Assembly (NCBI GenBank): GCA_017484225.1
Contig: JAFUTN010000024.1
Span: forward strand, 1 to 64,000
Reading direction: 5' to 3'
DNA: 64,000 bases
Origin: Alphaproteobacteria bacterium
GTDB taxonomy: Bacteria; Pseudomonadota; Alphaproteobacteria; RF32; CAG-239
Position numbers and translations under genes: made by a program. The notes under the pieces were generated by a model. It saw only the letters and a program-made list of their open reading frames with translations. It was not told where the DNA came from and did no database searches. Of this stretch, positions 1 through 9,800 are shown piece after piece (the first letter of the stretch is position 1; each line of letters opens with the position of its first letter).

Positions 1-78
1 GGTTTACACCTCCTTTACTCATTAACAAAACTTCGCCGCTTGCGGTAAAAACAACCGGAGCAGCGGTTGTTTTTATCC
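1..78. repeat. Direct repeat, copy 1 (78 bp)
   Basis: Nucleotides 1-78 are repeated essentially exactly at 225-302 in the same orientation. The repeat covers the coding end of two small minus-strand frames, and copy 1 may extend beyond the window edge. Confidence 0.9.
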
Positions 79-178
79 TTGCGCCACCTTCAGGAGGGAC
101 ATGCCAGTTAAAAATCTTACCTTCTCGCTCGGCGTGTTTCTTCTTGCTCCGTAAATTCTTGCTACACTTCGTTTGCAA
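1..178 (-). CDS. Partial open frame duplicating the C-terminal module of the neighbouring small protein
   Basis: An open frame on the minus strand runs from a stop codon at 179-181 off the left edge of the window. Its last visible 26 residues (RIKTTAAPVV to SKGGVN) are the same as the end of the 115-residue protein at 217-564, because nucleotides 1-78 repeat 225-302. The part before the shared module (NWHVPPEGGA) is different. Only a TTG (176-178) could serve as a start and no ribosome binding site is evident, so this may be a remnant rather than an expressed gene. Function is unknown. Confidence 0.3.
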   Translation of the reverse strand, partial: MQTKCSKNLRSKKKHAEREGKIFNWHVPPEGGARIKTTAAPVVFTASGEVLLMSKGGVN

Positions 179-216
179 TCATTAACTTCGCTTCGGTCAC
201 TCGTTTTGTAAATTCG

Positions 217-564
217 TCACAGTCGGTTTACACCTCCTTTACTCATTAACAAAACTTCGCCGCTTGCGGTAAAAACAACCGGAGCAGCGGTTGTTTTTAT
301 CCTCGCGCGCACTTTATCATCTCCCTTCGTTCGCCAAATATAATAATCTTGCGGATTTTTATCCATATCATCCGCAACAATACCGCTTATGCGCGGATTC
401 GGTGAATTTTCGTTTACCACATCTATTTGATGTAATTCGTTATCATAACGCGGATCTAAGTAATACCATTCGCTTCGGCCTCGTTTTCTTTCTACTCTCC
501 GCACCGGCTTAAATCCGTGCATTCTTTGATACAAATCTTCTCCTATTTCTCTTGTTTTACTCAT
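217..564 (-). CDS. Small hypothetical protein with a duplicated C-terminal module
   Basis: This 115-residue protein is charged and aromatic in its first 80 residues (WYYLDPRYDNE, DYYIWRTKG) and ends with RIKTTAAPVVFTASGE and a short basic tail. An ATG with an AGGAG-like site just upstream makes the start credible. No signal peptide, membrane segment or recognised motif is visible. The last 26 residues lie inside a 78-bp direct repeat whose other copy is at the left window edge, so the gene belongs to a locally duplicated block. I do not recognise the family; plasmid, phage or toxin-associated small proteins are possible but not supported by anything specific. Confidence 0.5.
   Translation of the reverse strand: MSKTREIGEDLYQRMHGFKPVRRVERKRGRSEWYYLDPRYDNELHQIDVVNENSPNPRISGIVADDMDKNPQDYYIWRTKGDDKVRARIKTTAAPVVFTASGEVLLMSKGGVNRL
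225..302. repeat. Direct repeat, copy 2 (78 bp)
   Basis: This is the second copy of the sequence at 1-78. The 146 bp between the copies contain imperfect reiterations (variants of cgaatttac and gaagcgaag on the minus strand), giving the area the look of a locally amplified, decaying sequence. Confidence 0.9.
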
Positions 565-703
565 TTTATTTCTCCTTTTACTTATTAATCACAAGAAAAA
601 TATCATAAATAAAAAGAAAAATCAAGAAAATTATAAGAAAAATATATGAAGTTGTTATATTTATCCTATTTTCTACATATTATAAACATCAGGCATGAAA
701 AAT

Positions 704-732
704 TTGCATTTGCCGAATAACCGGTGTATGCT
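704..732 (+). promoter_or_regulatory. Probable sigma70-type promoter of trpS
   Basis: TTGCAT at 704-709 and TATGCT at 727-732 are separated by 17 nt, which predicts a start of transcription near 739 and a short leader before the trpS ATG at 766. This is a motif match only. Confidence 0.55.
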
Positions 733-765
733 GTCTGCAATGCTAATTTTTTATGAGGAAATTTT

Positions 766-1767
766 ATGTTTGAGGGAAAAAGTATTTTAACCGGTGTAAA
801 ACCAACCGGAAAACCGCATGTAGGCAACTATTTGGGAGCAATAAAGCCTGCCATAGAGCTTGCTCGTCAGGCCGGAAGATTCAGTCTTTTTATTGCTGAT
901 TATCATGCCATAAACGCAGTAAAGGATACCGAGCTTTTGCAAAAAGAAATAAAAGAAATTGCCTGCGTTTATTTGGCTGCCGGTCTGCAACCGGATAAAG
1001 ATTATTTTTATCGTCAGGCGGATATTCCGGAAATTCATGAAATTACCACAATTTTGTATGCCTTTACACCGAAAGGATTTATGAATAAATCACATGCTTA
1101 CAAAGCTTGCGTAGAAAAAAATCTGGCCGAAAATAAACCGGCAGACGACGGTGTGAATATGGGGTTGTTTACCTATCCGACATTGATGGCCGCAGATATT
1201 TTAGCAATGGACACCGACATTGTTCCGGTCGGCAAAGACCAAATTCAGCACGTGGAAATTGCTCGCGATATTGCCGGTGCGATAAATGCTTATTTCGGCA
1301 AAGAACTCCTAAAGCTTCCGCAGTATTATGCCAGAGAGAATATCGCCGTTATTCCGGGAATAGACGGGCGCAAAATGAGTAAATCTTATAACAACGTAAT
1401 TCCTTTGTTTGAAGATGAAAAAACAACAAAAAAAGCTGTTTATGCAACAGTTACGGACAGCAAGTCCATTGAAGAACCTAAAAATCCGGATGATGTAATA
1501 GTTTATCAAATATATAAGTGTGTTGCCGATTCGCAAAAAGCCGAAGAAATGGCCGAAGGATTAAGAAACGGCAAGCTCGGATACGGACATATTAAAGGCA
1601 TGCTGCTTAACGAGATTTTAGAAAAAACAAAAGAAGAAAAAGAAAAATACGATTACTATATGGCACACTACGACGAAGTTAAGGGCTTTTTGGCAGACGG
1701 CGCGGCTAAAGCCAGACCGTATGCGCAGGCAACCTTAAAGCGCTTAAAAGAAACTATTTTCGGGTAG
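766..1767 (+). CDS. trpS: Tryptophanyl-tRNA synthetase
   Basis: This cytoplasmic enzyme charges tRNA-Trp with tryptophan using ATP. The 333-residue length is normal for bacterial TrpRS. The class I signatures are present: the HIGH-type motif occurs as PHVGNYLGA near residue 19 following TGVKPTGK, and the KMSKS loop is intact (GRKMSKSYNN, about residue 202). The region DTDIVPVGKDQIQHVE is the typical tryptophan/adenylate pocket of the family. The start is chosen at the ATG preceded by ATGAGGAAA (AGGAA ribosome binding site). The gene has its own likely promoter (704-732) and is followed by a separate unit beginning at 1845. The assignment is secure. Confidence 0.97.
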   Translation: MFEGKSILTGVKPTGKPHVGNYLGAIKPAIELARQAGRFSLFIADYHAINAVKDTELLQKEIKEIACVYLAAGLQPDKDYFYRQADIPEIHEITTILYAFTPKGFMNKSHAYKACVEKNLAENKPADDGVNMGLFTYPTLMAADILAMDTDIVPVGKDQIQHVEIARDIAGAINAYFGKELLKLPQYYARENIAVIPGIDGRKMSKSYNNVIPLFEDEKTTKKAVYATVTDSKSIEEPKNPDDVIVYQIYKCVADSQKAEEMAEGLRNGKLGYGHIKGMLLNEILEKTKEEKEKYDYYMAHYDEVKGFLADGAAKARPYAQATLKRLKETIFG

Positions 1768-1810
1768 CCTAAATTTCACAATATTGTAACTGTATTTTTC
1801 ATTATTTTTA

Positions 1811-1819
1811 TGTTATACT
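1811..1819 (+). promoter_or_regulatory. Possible extended -10 promoter element
   Basis: TGTTATACT (TG, one base, TATACT) lies 26 nt before the ATG of the gene at 1845, with an AGGAGG ribosome binding site between. No good -35 hexamer is visible 17 nt upstream, so this is proposed as an extended -10 element for the unit 1845-4736. Confidence 0.35.
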
Positions 1820-1844
1820 TGCTTATGATCAGCAGGAGGATGCA

Positions 1845-2435
1845 ATGAATAAATTTATATTACCCCTTTTTGTTGTTGCTTTTTGCATTTTAGCAAACTT
1901 TGCAAATGCGGAAGGATTACCGGCTAATCCGTGGAAAGCACAGCCGCCGTCACCAAACAGCGGTGTCTTCGGAGATGCCCAAATTTCCACCGATACAACA
2001 ACCGCTCCGGTTTATTCCGACAGTGCTATAACACCTGTTGACCCATGGGCGAGAGCTCGCGATAAAAGTAATATTCGCACGTGGCGGGGCAGCGGACAGC
2101 ACGGAAAACTTAATTATATCGGAGAAGGAACTTATTTGGGTTCAAGTGATGCCGGCGAACCTGTGGCTCCGGAAGTTAACCGACACAATATGATTGTGAT
2201 GTTAGATCATTTGCGTAATATGGGATACAAAATTCCGGAAAGCTATAATGAAAAAATTACGGATGTTCCGAAAAAATATCGTGCCGCTTGGGTGCAAAAT
2301 TATAATGCAGTGAAAAACAGTGCCGACCCTATCAGTCGCTCATTCAAAAAAATGATGGGCGGTTTTGAGAGTGTTACCGGTCTTGATATCAGTAATTTAA
2401 TAACCAATACCGTTGATATTTTGGGAACAGATTAG
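1845..2435 (+). CDS. Secreted hypothetical protein
   Basis: This 196-residue protein has a clear signal peptide (basic start, hydrophobic core ILPLFVVAFCILANF, probable cleavage after ANA near residue 22). The mature part begins with a proline-rich, disordered stretch containing two similar NPW/DPW motifs (LPANPWKAQ and PVDPWARAR), followed by a probably helical region (NMIVMLDHLRNMGYKIPESY). The start follows a strong AGGAGG site. The next gene begins 10 nt after its stop and uvrB 2 nt after that one, so the three look co-transcribed. I do not recognise the family. A periplasmic or surface role is inferred only from the signal peptide. Confidence 0.75.
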   Translation: MNKFILPLFVVAFCILANFANAEGLPANPWKAQPPSPNSGVFGDAQISTDTTTAPVYSDSAITPVDPWARARDKSNIRTWRGSGQHGKLNYIGEGTYLGSSDAGEPVAPEVNRHNMIVMLDHLRNMGYKIPESYNEKITDVPKKYRAAWVQNYNAVKNSADPISRSFKKMMGGFESVTGLDISNLITNTVDILGTD

Positions 2436-2445
2436 GAGAATTTTT

Positions 2446-2751
2446 ATGCAGTTATTTGTCAGTATTTTCATAGTTCTTTTATTTGCGACAAGCTCCGGAG
2501 TTTGCCAAGAGATATCCCAATACAAAGAAATGGCCTCTACGGTTCCGCAAAATGAAGCATATATTGACACCTTATTTGAACAATATTCTGAAAATCAGAT
2601 TCGTGATTTAGTAAGACGGCTTAATTTGTCTGATATCAGATATGCCAAAGAAAACGGATTGCCGACACCGGTTATTCTTTCCGAAAAAAGCCTTCAAAAC
2701 AAAGAAGAATTACGTAAATATTTGCGCAATCATTTCGGATACACCTTATAA
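2446..2751 (+). CDS. Small secreted or membrane-anchored hypothetical protein
   Basis: This 101-residue product is read from the ATG at 2446, which has an AGGAGAATTTTT leader; longer in-frame starts would overlap the previous gene and lack a binding site. The N terminus ([18 protein letters not shown]) is a hydrophobic signal or anchor. The remainder is charged and probably helical ([20 protein letters not shown]). It sits between a secreted protein and uvrB with nearly no spacing, so it is probably translated from the same message. No family is recognised and there is no evident functional connection to UvrB. Confidence 0.65.
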   Translation: MQLFVSIFIVLLFATSSGVCQEISQYKEMASTVPQNEAYIDTLFEQYSENQIRDLVRRLNLSDIRYAKENGLPTPVILSEKSLQNKEELRKYLRNHFGYTL

Positions 2752-2753
2752 AA

Positions 2754-4736
2754 ATGAACAAAGAATTTAAAATTGAAAGTCCTTTTCAACCATCGGGAGA
2801 CCAACCGCAGGCCATAAAGGAATTGTGCGAAGGAATTGAACGCGGCGAGCGCAATCAGGTTCTGCTCGGAGTTACCGGTTCCGGCAAAACTTTTACGATG
2901 GCAAAAATCATTGAACAATGCAAACGTCCGGCCCTTATTATGGAACCGAACAAAATTTTGGCAGCACAGCTTTACGCGGAAATGAAAGAATTTTTTCCGA
3001 ACAACTGCGTAGAATATTTTGTTTCTTACTATGATTATTATCAGCCGGAAGCATACATTCCCAAAACCGACACATATATTGAAAAAGATTCTGCCATCAA
3101 TGAACAAATTGACCGTATGCGTCACGGAGCAACACGTAACGTCCTAGAGGAAAGGGATGTAATCATTGTTGCTTCGGTTTCATGTATATATGGTCTGGGG
3201 AGCATGGAATCATATTCATCCATGGTTTTTCAAATTAAAGTCGGTGATATTGTAGATATTCATGAAATAAATCGCCAATTAACCGCCCTGCTTTACGAGC
3301 GTTGCAGTGTGAATTTTGTGCGTTCAACTTTTCGCGTTAACGGTGACACATTAGATATTTTTCCCGCTCACTATGAAGACCGCGCATGGCGTGTTTCTTT
3401 TTTTGGAGATGAAGTGGAAGAAATTTATGAATTTGATGTTTTGACCGGCAAAAAAACTCGCCAACTTGATGAAATTACCGTATATCCGGCAAATCACTAC
3501 GTCACACCGCGTCCGGCGCTTTCTCAAGCCATGACGCATATTAAAGAAGATTTAGCCTTACGTTTAGATGAATTTAAACGTGAAAACAAGTTGCTGGAGG
3601 CTCAACGTCTTGAGCAGCGGACACATTTTGACTTAGAGATGATGGACACTACCGGACACTGCAAGGGCATTGAGAATTATTCTCGTTATTTAACCGGACG
3701 CAATCCCGGAGAACCGCCGCCGACATTGTTTGAATATTTTCCGAAAAATGCTTTGCTGTTTATTGATGAAAGTCACATAGCGGTGCCGCAAATCGGAGCA
3801 ATGTATCGCGGCGATTTCAACCGCAAGTCCACTCTGGCACAATATGGTTTTCGCTTGCCGTCTTGTTTAGATAATCGTCCGCTCAAGTTTGAGGAATGGG
3901 ATAAAATGCGCCCGCAAACAATTTTTGTTTCGGCAACTCCGGGCGATTGGGAATTGGAACAAAGCAAGGGGGTATTTTCCGAACAGGTTATCCGCCCGAC
4001 CGGACTAACCGACCCGTTATGTATTGTTCGTCCGGTAGAAAATCAAATTGACGATTTAATGGAAGAATGCCGTGCCACCGCCAAAAAGGGTGAGCGTGTT
4101 TTAGTGACCACTTTAACAAAAAAAATGGCCGAAGATTTAACCGATTATTTACATGACAACGGCGTTAAAGTTCGTTATATGCACTCTGACATTGATACCT
4201 TGGAGCGCATTGAAATAATACGAGATTTACGCTTAGGCATTTTTGATGTTTTGGTCGGCATTAATCTTTTGCGAGAGGGTTTAGATATTCCGGAATGTTC
4301 GCTGGTGGCTATTTTAGATGCCGATAAAGAAGGATTTTTGCGTTCAACCCGTTCGCTGATACAAACAATCGGCAGAGCTGCGCGCAATGCCGAAGGCCGT
4401 GTTATTCTTTATGCGGATAAAATAACCGATTCCATCAAAACCGCCTTAGATGAAACCAACCGCCGTCGCAAAAAACAAACAGAATACAACATTGCAAACG
4501 GAATAACCCCGCAAACCATAAAAAAGAGTATTTCATCAACTTTAAAAGCCATGACGGAAACAGATTTCGTAAAAGACGATACTCAAGACGTAGAAAAAAT
4601 CAAAAACATTGATAAAAAAATTAAAGAATACACCAAATTGATGAAAGAAGCGGCTCAAAATCTGGAATTTGAGCAAGCTATGGTGTATCGCGATAAACTC
4701 AAAGAATTAGAAATTCTCGCGCTCAAAAACACTTAA
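2754..4736 (+). CDS. uvrB: Excinuclease ABC subunit B
   Basis: UvrB is the damage-verifying helicase-like subunit of nucleotide excision repair; it receives DNA from UvrA and recruits UvrC. The 660-residue protein has the normal length and domain order: Walker A GVTGSGKT at residues 39-46, the aromatic beta-hairpin region near residues 92-115 ([19 protein letters not shown]), helicase motifs including the DES box ([13 protein letters not shown]), the motif VI region ([14 protein letters not shown]), and a C-terminal UVR domain ([21 protein letters not shown]) that contacts UvrC. The ATG is 2 nt after the preceding stop, suggesting translational coupling. The assignment is secure. Confidence 0.97.
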   Translation: MNKEFKIESPFQPSGDQPQAIKELCEGIERGERNQVLLGVTGSGKTFTMAKIIEQCKRPALIMEPNKILAAQLYAEMKEFFPNNCVEYFVSYYDYYQPEAYIPKTDTYIEKDSAINEQIDRMRHGATRNVLEERDVIIVASVSCIYGLGSMESYSSMVFQIKVGDIVDIHEINRQLTALLYERCSVNFVRSTFRVNGDTLDIFPAHYEDRAWRVSFFGDEVEEIYEFDVLTGKKTRQLDEITVYPANHYVTPRPALSQAMTHIKEDLALRLDEFKRENKLLEAQRLEQRTHFDLEMMDTTGHCKGIENYSRYLTGRNPGEPPPTLFEYFPKNALLFIDESHIAVPQIGAMYRGDFNRKSTLAQYGFRLPSCLDNRPLKFEEWDKMRPQTIFVSATPGDWELEQSKGVFSEQVIRPTGLTDPLCIVRPVENQIDDLMEECRATAKKGERVLVTTLTKKMAEDLTDYLHDNGVKVRYMHSDIDTLERIEIIRDLRLGIFDVLVGINLLREGLDIPECSLVAILDADKEGFLRSTRSLIQTIGRAARNAEGRVILYADKITDSIKTALDETNRRRKKQTEYNIANGITPQTIKKSISSTLKAMTETDFVKDDTQDVEKIKNIDKKIKEYTKLMKEAAQNLEFEQAMVYRDKLKELEILALKNT

Positions 4737-4744
4737 TTATCTCC

Positions 4745-4773
4745 TTTACAATCCGCCAAAACTTTGTTAAATT
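4745..4773 (+). promoter_or_regulatory. Promoter of leader RNA A1 / LRR gene 1
   Basis: TTTACA (4745-4750) and TAAATT (4768-4773) are separated by exactly 17 nt. The predicted transcription start (about 4780) coincides with the first hairpin of the structured leader. The second type A leader (49.6 kb) has TTTACA with the same 17-nt spacing in the same relative position. Confidence 0.65.
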
Positions 4774-4779
4774 TAAACC

Positions 4780-4973
4780 GGAGTGCGGGATAAACGCACT
4801 TCAGGGCGTCAGAACCCTATATATCATCAGTCGCATAATATGCGGCTTTATCAGCGCTGGTGTTCGTATATTTTGTGCGGATGTCAGCCAAATAAGGCTA
4901 TGCCAAATAGGCTGAGCCGTTTGATGATATACGGTTTCTGAACATCCGCCCGTCTTTTTAAACGGGTTTTTTT
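4780..4973 (+). ncRNA. Structured leader RNA type A, copy 1, upstream of LRR gene 1
   Basis: A region of about 195 nt between a promoter and an LRR gene folds into defined helices. These are a 5' hairpin (4782-4787 with 4795-4800); an AGGG/CCCT hairpin in the conserved TTCAGGGCGT context; a stem GCGGATGT/ACATCCGC (4877-4884 with 4942-4949); an inner GGCT/AGCC (4896-4899 with 4915-4918); and a 10-bp long-range helix TATATCATCA/TGATGATATA (4820-4829 with 4922-4931) that crosses the stem, forming a pseudoknot. A terminator-like hairpin directly abuts the stem. The copy at 49.4-49.6 kb keeps every one of these helices with different bases in most of them. It could be a riboswitch-like attenuator or a separate small RNA. 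I do not recognise the class. Confidence 0.8.
4949..4973 (+). terminator. Terminator-like hairpin at the end of leader A1
   Basis: CCCGT (4949-4953) pairs with ACGGG (4962-4966) and is followed by seven T residues. It lies only 26 nt before the LRR gene start at 5000, with no room for another promoter, so the gene depends on read-through. Confidence 0.75.
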
Positions 4974-4999
4974 ATTAACGATAACAAAGGATGTTAAAA

Positions 5000-5833
5000 A
5001 TGAAACAACTGCTTAATCTTTTAATATTGACTTTTTGCTTTTCTAATCTTGCCAATGCCGAAATTGTCGGCACATGGACATGCGGTGATGATTGCACCGC
5101 AACTCTTGACGACAAAGGAAATTTTGTCATTTCAGGCAGCGGAAAAATGCGTGATTACACCAGAGAAGAACGAGATACCATTTTGCCTTGGAGAAATTAC
5201 CGCAGCCAGATAAAATCTATTGAAGTTCAGGGAATTTCGTATATAGGTTCCGACTCTTTATCTATGACCGGAGCAACAGAAATTAAAATAGATAACACCG
5301 TAACGGGTATTGGGCGTGCCGCACTGGAATTTAATCATTCTCTTACCTCTATTGAATTACCGGAATCTTTGACCAAACTAAATTATTCCGCTTATGCGTG
5401 GAATGAAAATCTCACCAAAATCATAATTCCCGACTCAATCACGAGTGTAGAATCTTTAAGCGTTGGAAGTTGGCCGGAAAAATTGCAAATAATATGCAAG
5501 GGAAGTAACTGCGATAACGTTAAAAAACTACTTAAAAACTATACCTATCTATCAAGCACTAACTCTGATACCATCCTCACTGCCGACTTGAGCAACAAAG
5601 TAATACTTGCCGAAGAACCCCAATGCACCGGAACAAAATATTACTGGACAGGAAAAAATTGCAACAACCGTCCGACAAACGGTGAAGGCATAGAATGTGC
5701 GGAAGGATACTATGTCGCATACCGCAATTACAATGAAGTATGCGAAAAAATAAAGCTTCGCTACACCATGCAAGAAGCGGATGAGGCTACTTCAGATGAC
5801 TTTGAAAACCGTATTGAGTGGATTTTTGAATAA
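5000..5833 (+). CDS. Secreted BspA-type leucine-rich-repeat protein 1
   Basis: This 277-residue protein starts with a signal peptide (MKQLLNLLILTFCFSNLANA, cleavage near residue 20). Next comes a cysteine-flanked N-terminal module (GTWTCGDDCTATLDD) and BspA-like LRR units of the LRR_5 type (IGSDSLSMTGATEIKIDNTV, LTSIELPESLTKL, LTKIIIPDSITSV). A short cysteine-rich segment follows, and the protein ends in a tail (EADEATSDDFEN, IEWIFE) shared with three other genes in the window. Such proteins are typically surface adhesins. The ATG at 5000 is preferred over the one at 4991 because AAAGGA lies 8 nt before it. It is preceded by leader RNA A1 and converges on virB11, with stops 1 nt apart. Confidence 0.85.
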   Translation: MKQLLNLLILTFCFSNLANAEIVGTWTCGDDCTATLDDKGNFVISGSGKMRDYTREERDTILPWRNYRSQIKSIEVQGISYIGSDSLSMTGATEIKIDNTVTGIGRAALEFNHSLTSIELPESLTKLNYSAYAWNENLTKIIIPDSITSVESLSVGSWPEKLQIICKGSNCDNVKKLLKNYTYLSSTNSDTILTADLSNKVILAEEPQCTGTKYYWTGKNCNNRPTNGEGIECAEGYYVAYRNYNEVCEKIKLRYTMQEADEATSDDFENRIEWIFE

Positions 5834-5834
5834 T

Positions 5835-6809
5835 TTAAACAACCTCAACAATCGCACGAGTATTGCCGACACGGCCAATTTGCACAACATGAAGTTTACG
5901 GCGCATTTCGTCTAAAGTTTGCTCCGTATTTACGGCACCATTGGTAGAAACCATAATACGCTTAATAAATTGCAAATAGGCTTCCTGCGAACTTTCGGCG
6001 TGAATGGTGGCAAAACAGTTATCGTGACCGGAACCCATGAGCTGCCAAATACCGCTGGCATTACTGGTAGAAATTTCGCCGCCGATAATGGCATCAGGTG
6101 TAAAACGCACAACCAAGTCAATGATGTCGGCATAAGTAACATCATTGGTTTGGCTTGTTCTGGACATTACCAAATGCACTCTGTTCGGGTGCGGAACAAT
6201 CAATTCGCGCGTATCTTCCACCGTTATGATGCGTTTATGAATATCCAAAATTTTCAAAAGGTTATTCAAAAACGTTGTTTTACCGGTAGATGTTGCACCG
6301 CTTACCAAAATATGTTCACCGCGTTTAATATAAAGCAGCAAGCGTTCATAAGCATCATCAGGAACTTTAATATCTTTCAGCGGATTAAGCTTTTTCAAGG
6401 CTTGACCTTGTTTCATACCGTAATCTTCCAAGCCGAACGCAACCTCGTCGGCGTGGATTCTGATAGTCAGTGCAATACCGCCTGTCAAATCGTCATTATC
6501 ATACATCACATTTTTACCGCAAACCGCCGAAAAACGGTGCCCTCCCGGTAATGTTGCATAAACAAACGGTGAACCTCCGAGCGGATCAAAATTCATCTCA
6601 TACGTGTTGGCAATAATGTAAAGCATATCCGTCAAATACTCTTTTGACAGTTTTTCATCTTTATACATCACCCAAGGATGTGCTCTTTTTCCACGCATAC
6701 GCAGCCAAATTTGCCCTGAGCGATTTATGGCAACTTCTTCCAAATTATCTTGGGTATACCAATAAGATAATGGTCTTAAAACAGATTCTAATACCGAAAA
6801 ATCACTCAT
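5835..6809 (-). CDS. virB11: VirB11-family secretion ATPase
   Basis: This 324-residue cytoplasmic hexameric ATPase would power pilus assembly or substrate transfer at the inner-membrane base of the T4SS. The Walker A motif GATSTGKT is at residues 171-178, the acidic Walker B-type stretch DAIIGGEIS near residue 243, and the His box GSGHDNCFATIHA near residue 257. The N-terminal domain (VAINRSGQIWLRMRG) is typical of VirB11. The start is the ATG preceded by AGGAGG. It is the last gene of the T4SS operon, 12 nt downstream of the VirB10 gene. Compared with the second ATPase in the window (PilQ at 39.7 kb) it lacks the zinc-binding tetracysteine, supporting VirB11 rather than GspE/PilB. Confidence 0.93.
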   Translation of the reverse strand: MSDFSVLESVLRPLSYWYTQDNLEEVAINRSGQIWLRMRGKRAHPWVMYKDEKLSKEYLTDMLYIIANTYEMNFDPLGGSPFVYATLPGGHRFSAVCGKNVMYDNDDLTGGIALTIRIHADEVAFGLEDYGMKQGQALKKLNPLKDIKVPDDAYERLLLYIKRGEHILVSGATSTGKTTFLNNLLKILDIHKRIITVEDTRELIVPHPNRVHLVMSRTSQTNDVTYADIIDLVVRFTPDAIIGGEISTSNASGIWQLMGSGHDNCFATIHAESSQEAYLQFIKRIMVSTNGAVNTEQTLDEMRRKLHVVQIGRVGNTRAIVEVV

Positions 6810-6821
6810 TTTAACCTCCTG

Positions 6822-9800
6822 CTACAACAAATCCGGAACAGCACTTGTTTCTTGGTTTGAACGATTAACCGGTGCCGTTTGTCTTACGGTAGAAGCCGGA
6901 GCTGTTCCCGTCGGTGCCTGCTGACGCCGTCTGTTGGCATTAGGATTTCCTTCAGTCAAAGAAGTTGCCGGCGCAACACTCTCATCCATTGTGCCATCGT
7001 ATGTCACGGCACCACCGCCGGAAGTCCCTCCGCTGTTAGGATTCTTTTCCGTTAAACCGTTGTTACCGCCGCCACCGTCTTCATCATCTTTGCCCGAAGA
7101 CGACTTTTTCTTTGAGCGTTCTATACTGTTAAGCCACAAATCTTCGTTCGGAAAGATAATAATTCTCGTTCCGGCAGGAATATATGTAACAGCACGAATA
7201 TTTGCTTTTTCACGAACAATATCTTCAAAAATCTGCCCCATTTGATTCAAAAAGTTTTCACGAGCATCATCAGCAGCCTTACTTTTTGAACTGGTTGTGG
7301 TTGTTCCGTCTGTGGTAGATGAACCTTTTCCGGCGGCAATAAAATATGATGTAGCACTCTCAAGCATTGTTGTCATCAAAGGAGTAGAATACTTTTTCAA
7401 CAACTGCTCGTCTAAATATCCGATAGCTCCGGCACGACCTTGAGCATCTGCCGTTTGGGCATTACTAAACAAAAATTGCGAACCGTCCGGACGAATTAAA
7501 CGCCGCCATGTTATACCAATTTTAACAGCTCCTCCGGTGTTACCTCCGGTTGAATTTGTTCCGGCCAAGGCTCCGATTGCCCTACTGCCCGCCGGTATGA
7601 TAATATTACGTCCGTCTTCTGCATATATATTGCGCTCTACAATAGCCGTAATCGGTATATTTTCGCCCATATTATCCGAAGCATAAACCGAACGCGCTAA
7701 TACCGCAGGTATAGGCTTATCCTGTAATATCATTTCGCTCATATCCACACGCCAGCTTGAAATATTTTTATTAGGCCACCAACCGTCTTCTTCATAACCG
7801 GTAAAGCTTGCCATATCTTTCATATCCACCTTGCCCAAAGAACCCACGGCAAAACCGCTACGGCGACGTTGTTGCAACTGCGAAAGAACCTGAACCCGCT
7901 CCGGAGAATATCTTTCACCTTGTCCGTAACCGCCTCCGGGTCCCAAATTTGAAGGATGAGAACCTATACCGTAGGCATTACCGTTACCGAAAGCTCCGGC
8001 CGGAATAAACATTGTGTCGGCAGATGTTTTTTTGATTTCCTCAATTCCGATAGGATTGTAATCCATATCTACGATAACACCGTCGGGAGTGCGGTATCCG
8101 ACTTGTTTTCCGGAAGAATCCAACACCGTATTATCTTCATAAATATCACCCAAAATATCACCGTCCGGACTCAATGCAATACCGATAATTCGGCGGCTCA
8201 TATCACTGATTTTTTCTGTTATTGTTTGTTCCTGCTTTTTTGGCTTATCCGTTGTTATTACTTCTTCCTGAACACCGACTTTACGTCTGTCTGCCCAGTC
8301 TTCTTCTTGAACTGTTTGCTTAATTGTCGGTGTGTAATATTGCAGCAAATATGCTTGAGCAACAGCATCTCCGGCAGAATTTTTTATTACACCGTTTTCG
8401 GCCAGATAACCTACATTTTTACCCTCATAATCAACAACATTACCGTCAAGCGCCAATTCGCCCAAAGTATTCAAACTGGCATCTCTGATTGTGTAATCAC
8501 GATTCCCGCGTGCTACAACTTCACCGTTTCGGTTAACCACAAAACCATGTTCAATTTCTCCCAATTTACTGCCGACACTGCTCAAAACAACGCCATCCTT
8601 GGTCAAATAACCGTATACGGTAAAATTATTGTCATACACATAAAAATCATACAACGCATAACCTATGGTTTCTCCTTTGTCTACAACACTACCGTCAAAA
8701 TTAACCCAACCGGCAACTTCGCCGTTTTGCCCCATAACGGCACCGGAATTTTGCACCATACCGATAAAGCGGTTTTCGTTATTAAAAGCAACTTTATAGC
8801 GCATTGCTTGTCCCAAAGTTTTTTTAGATTTTGACACCACATTGCCGTTTGGTTGAACATAACCGATAATTTTACTTTTTGCGTTAGCAACAGTTCCATC
8901 CGCCAAAATCTGACCAATTATCTGATTTTCGGAATCTATTACCGGAGTCTGACGAATGACACCGTATTTCCAATGTTTATCACCATCAACAATCACACCT
9001 TGTCTGTTGATACAGCCGATATTTCGTCCTTCATAGTCCATACCGCTGCCGTTCACAACAACACCGGAATAATTACCGTCAAAATCTATTAAGCCTTTTT
9101 CCCAAACCGTATAACCGGTGTAGCTTCCGACATCTGATATTACCTGACCGTTTGTAATCATACGCCCGATAATAATTTCACGGCCGTTAACAACATCACC
9201 GTTACCGTTAACCACGCCTATAACATTGCATTTGTCATTAATCACACTGACAAACGGTAACAAACGTCCGGTTACCGAATTTGAATTATCTGCGACATAG
9301 CCGTCATTAATCACTTTTCCATACACATTGCGATTTAAATCAGTTACATTTCCCTGATTATCGGCATATCCCAATAAATCACCGCCGATACTTACGGCAA
9401 CCACATCATTTCCGGAATATCCGACAACCGGCATAACACTTTGATCTTCATCATTAACATACGGAACAACATAATTCTGCGGAATAACTTTATATGTTTT
9501 ATCTCCTTTGTCGTTTAAGATAATATTATCTGCCGTTTCAAATCCCAAAGGAGCCGAAAAACCGACATCAAAGTAAGAAGCGACAGTGCTGCCGGCATAA
9601 CCGTTTTTATTCATTAAAATTCCGTTCATGGTTAATTTAACGTTTTCCAAACCACGATACAAATTTCCATCAGGAGCAATATACGAATATAGACTGCCGG
9701 CCAAACTGTATGTCGGCTGAATATTCATGCACTGACCGGAAATCTTCCCGTCCGAATTATAAATATATCCATACGGAGAAACACTGTTTTTTTCTGCTCC

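Noticed and set aside
4780-4973. Known riboswitch, tmRNA, 6S RNA or RNase P RNA for leader type A
   Set aside because: None of the conserved cores of these RNAs that I can recall is present; the call was left as an unassigned structured leader.
5919-6551. Open frame of 210 codons opposite virB11
   Set aside because: It is the mirror of a conserved ATPase gene, with no ribosome binding site or recognisable product.
7956-8834. Long open frame (292 codons) on the plus strand opposite virB10
   Set aside because: It is antisense to a well-supported gene; it arises from the codon bias of the repeat region and has no sensible start or domain.
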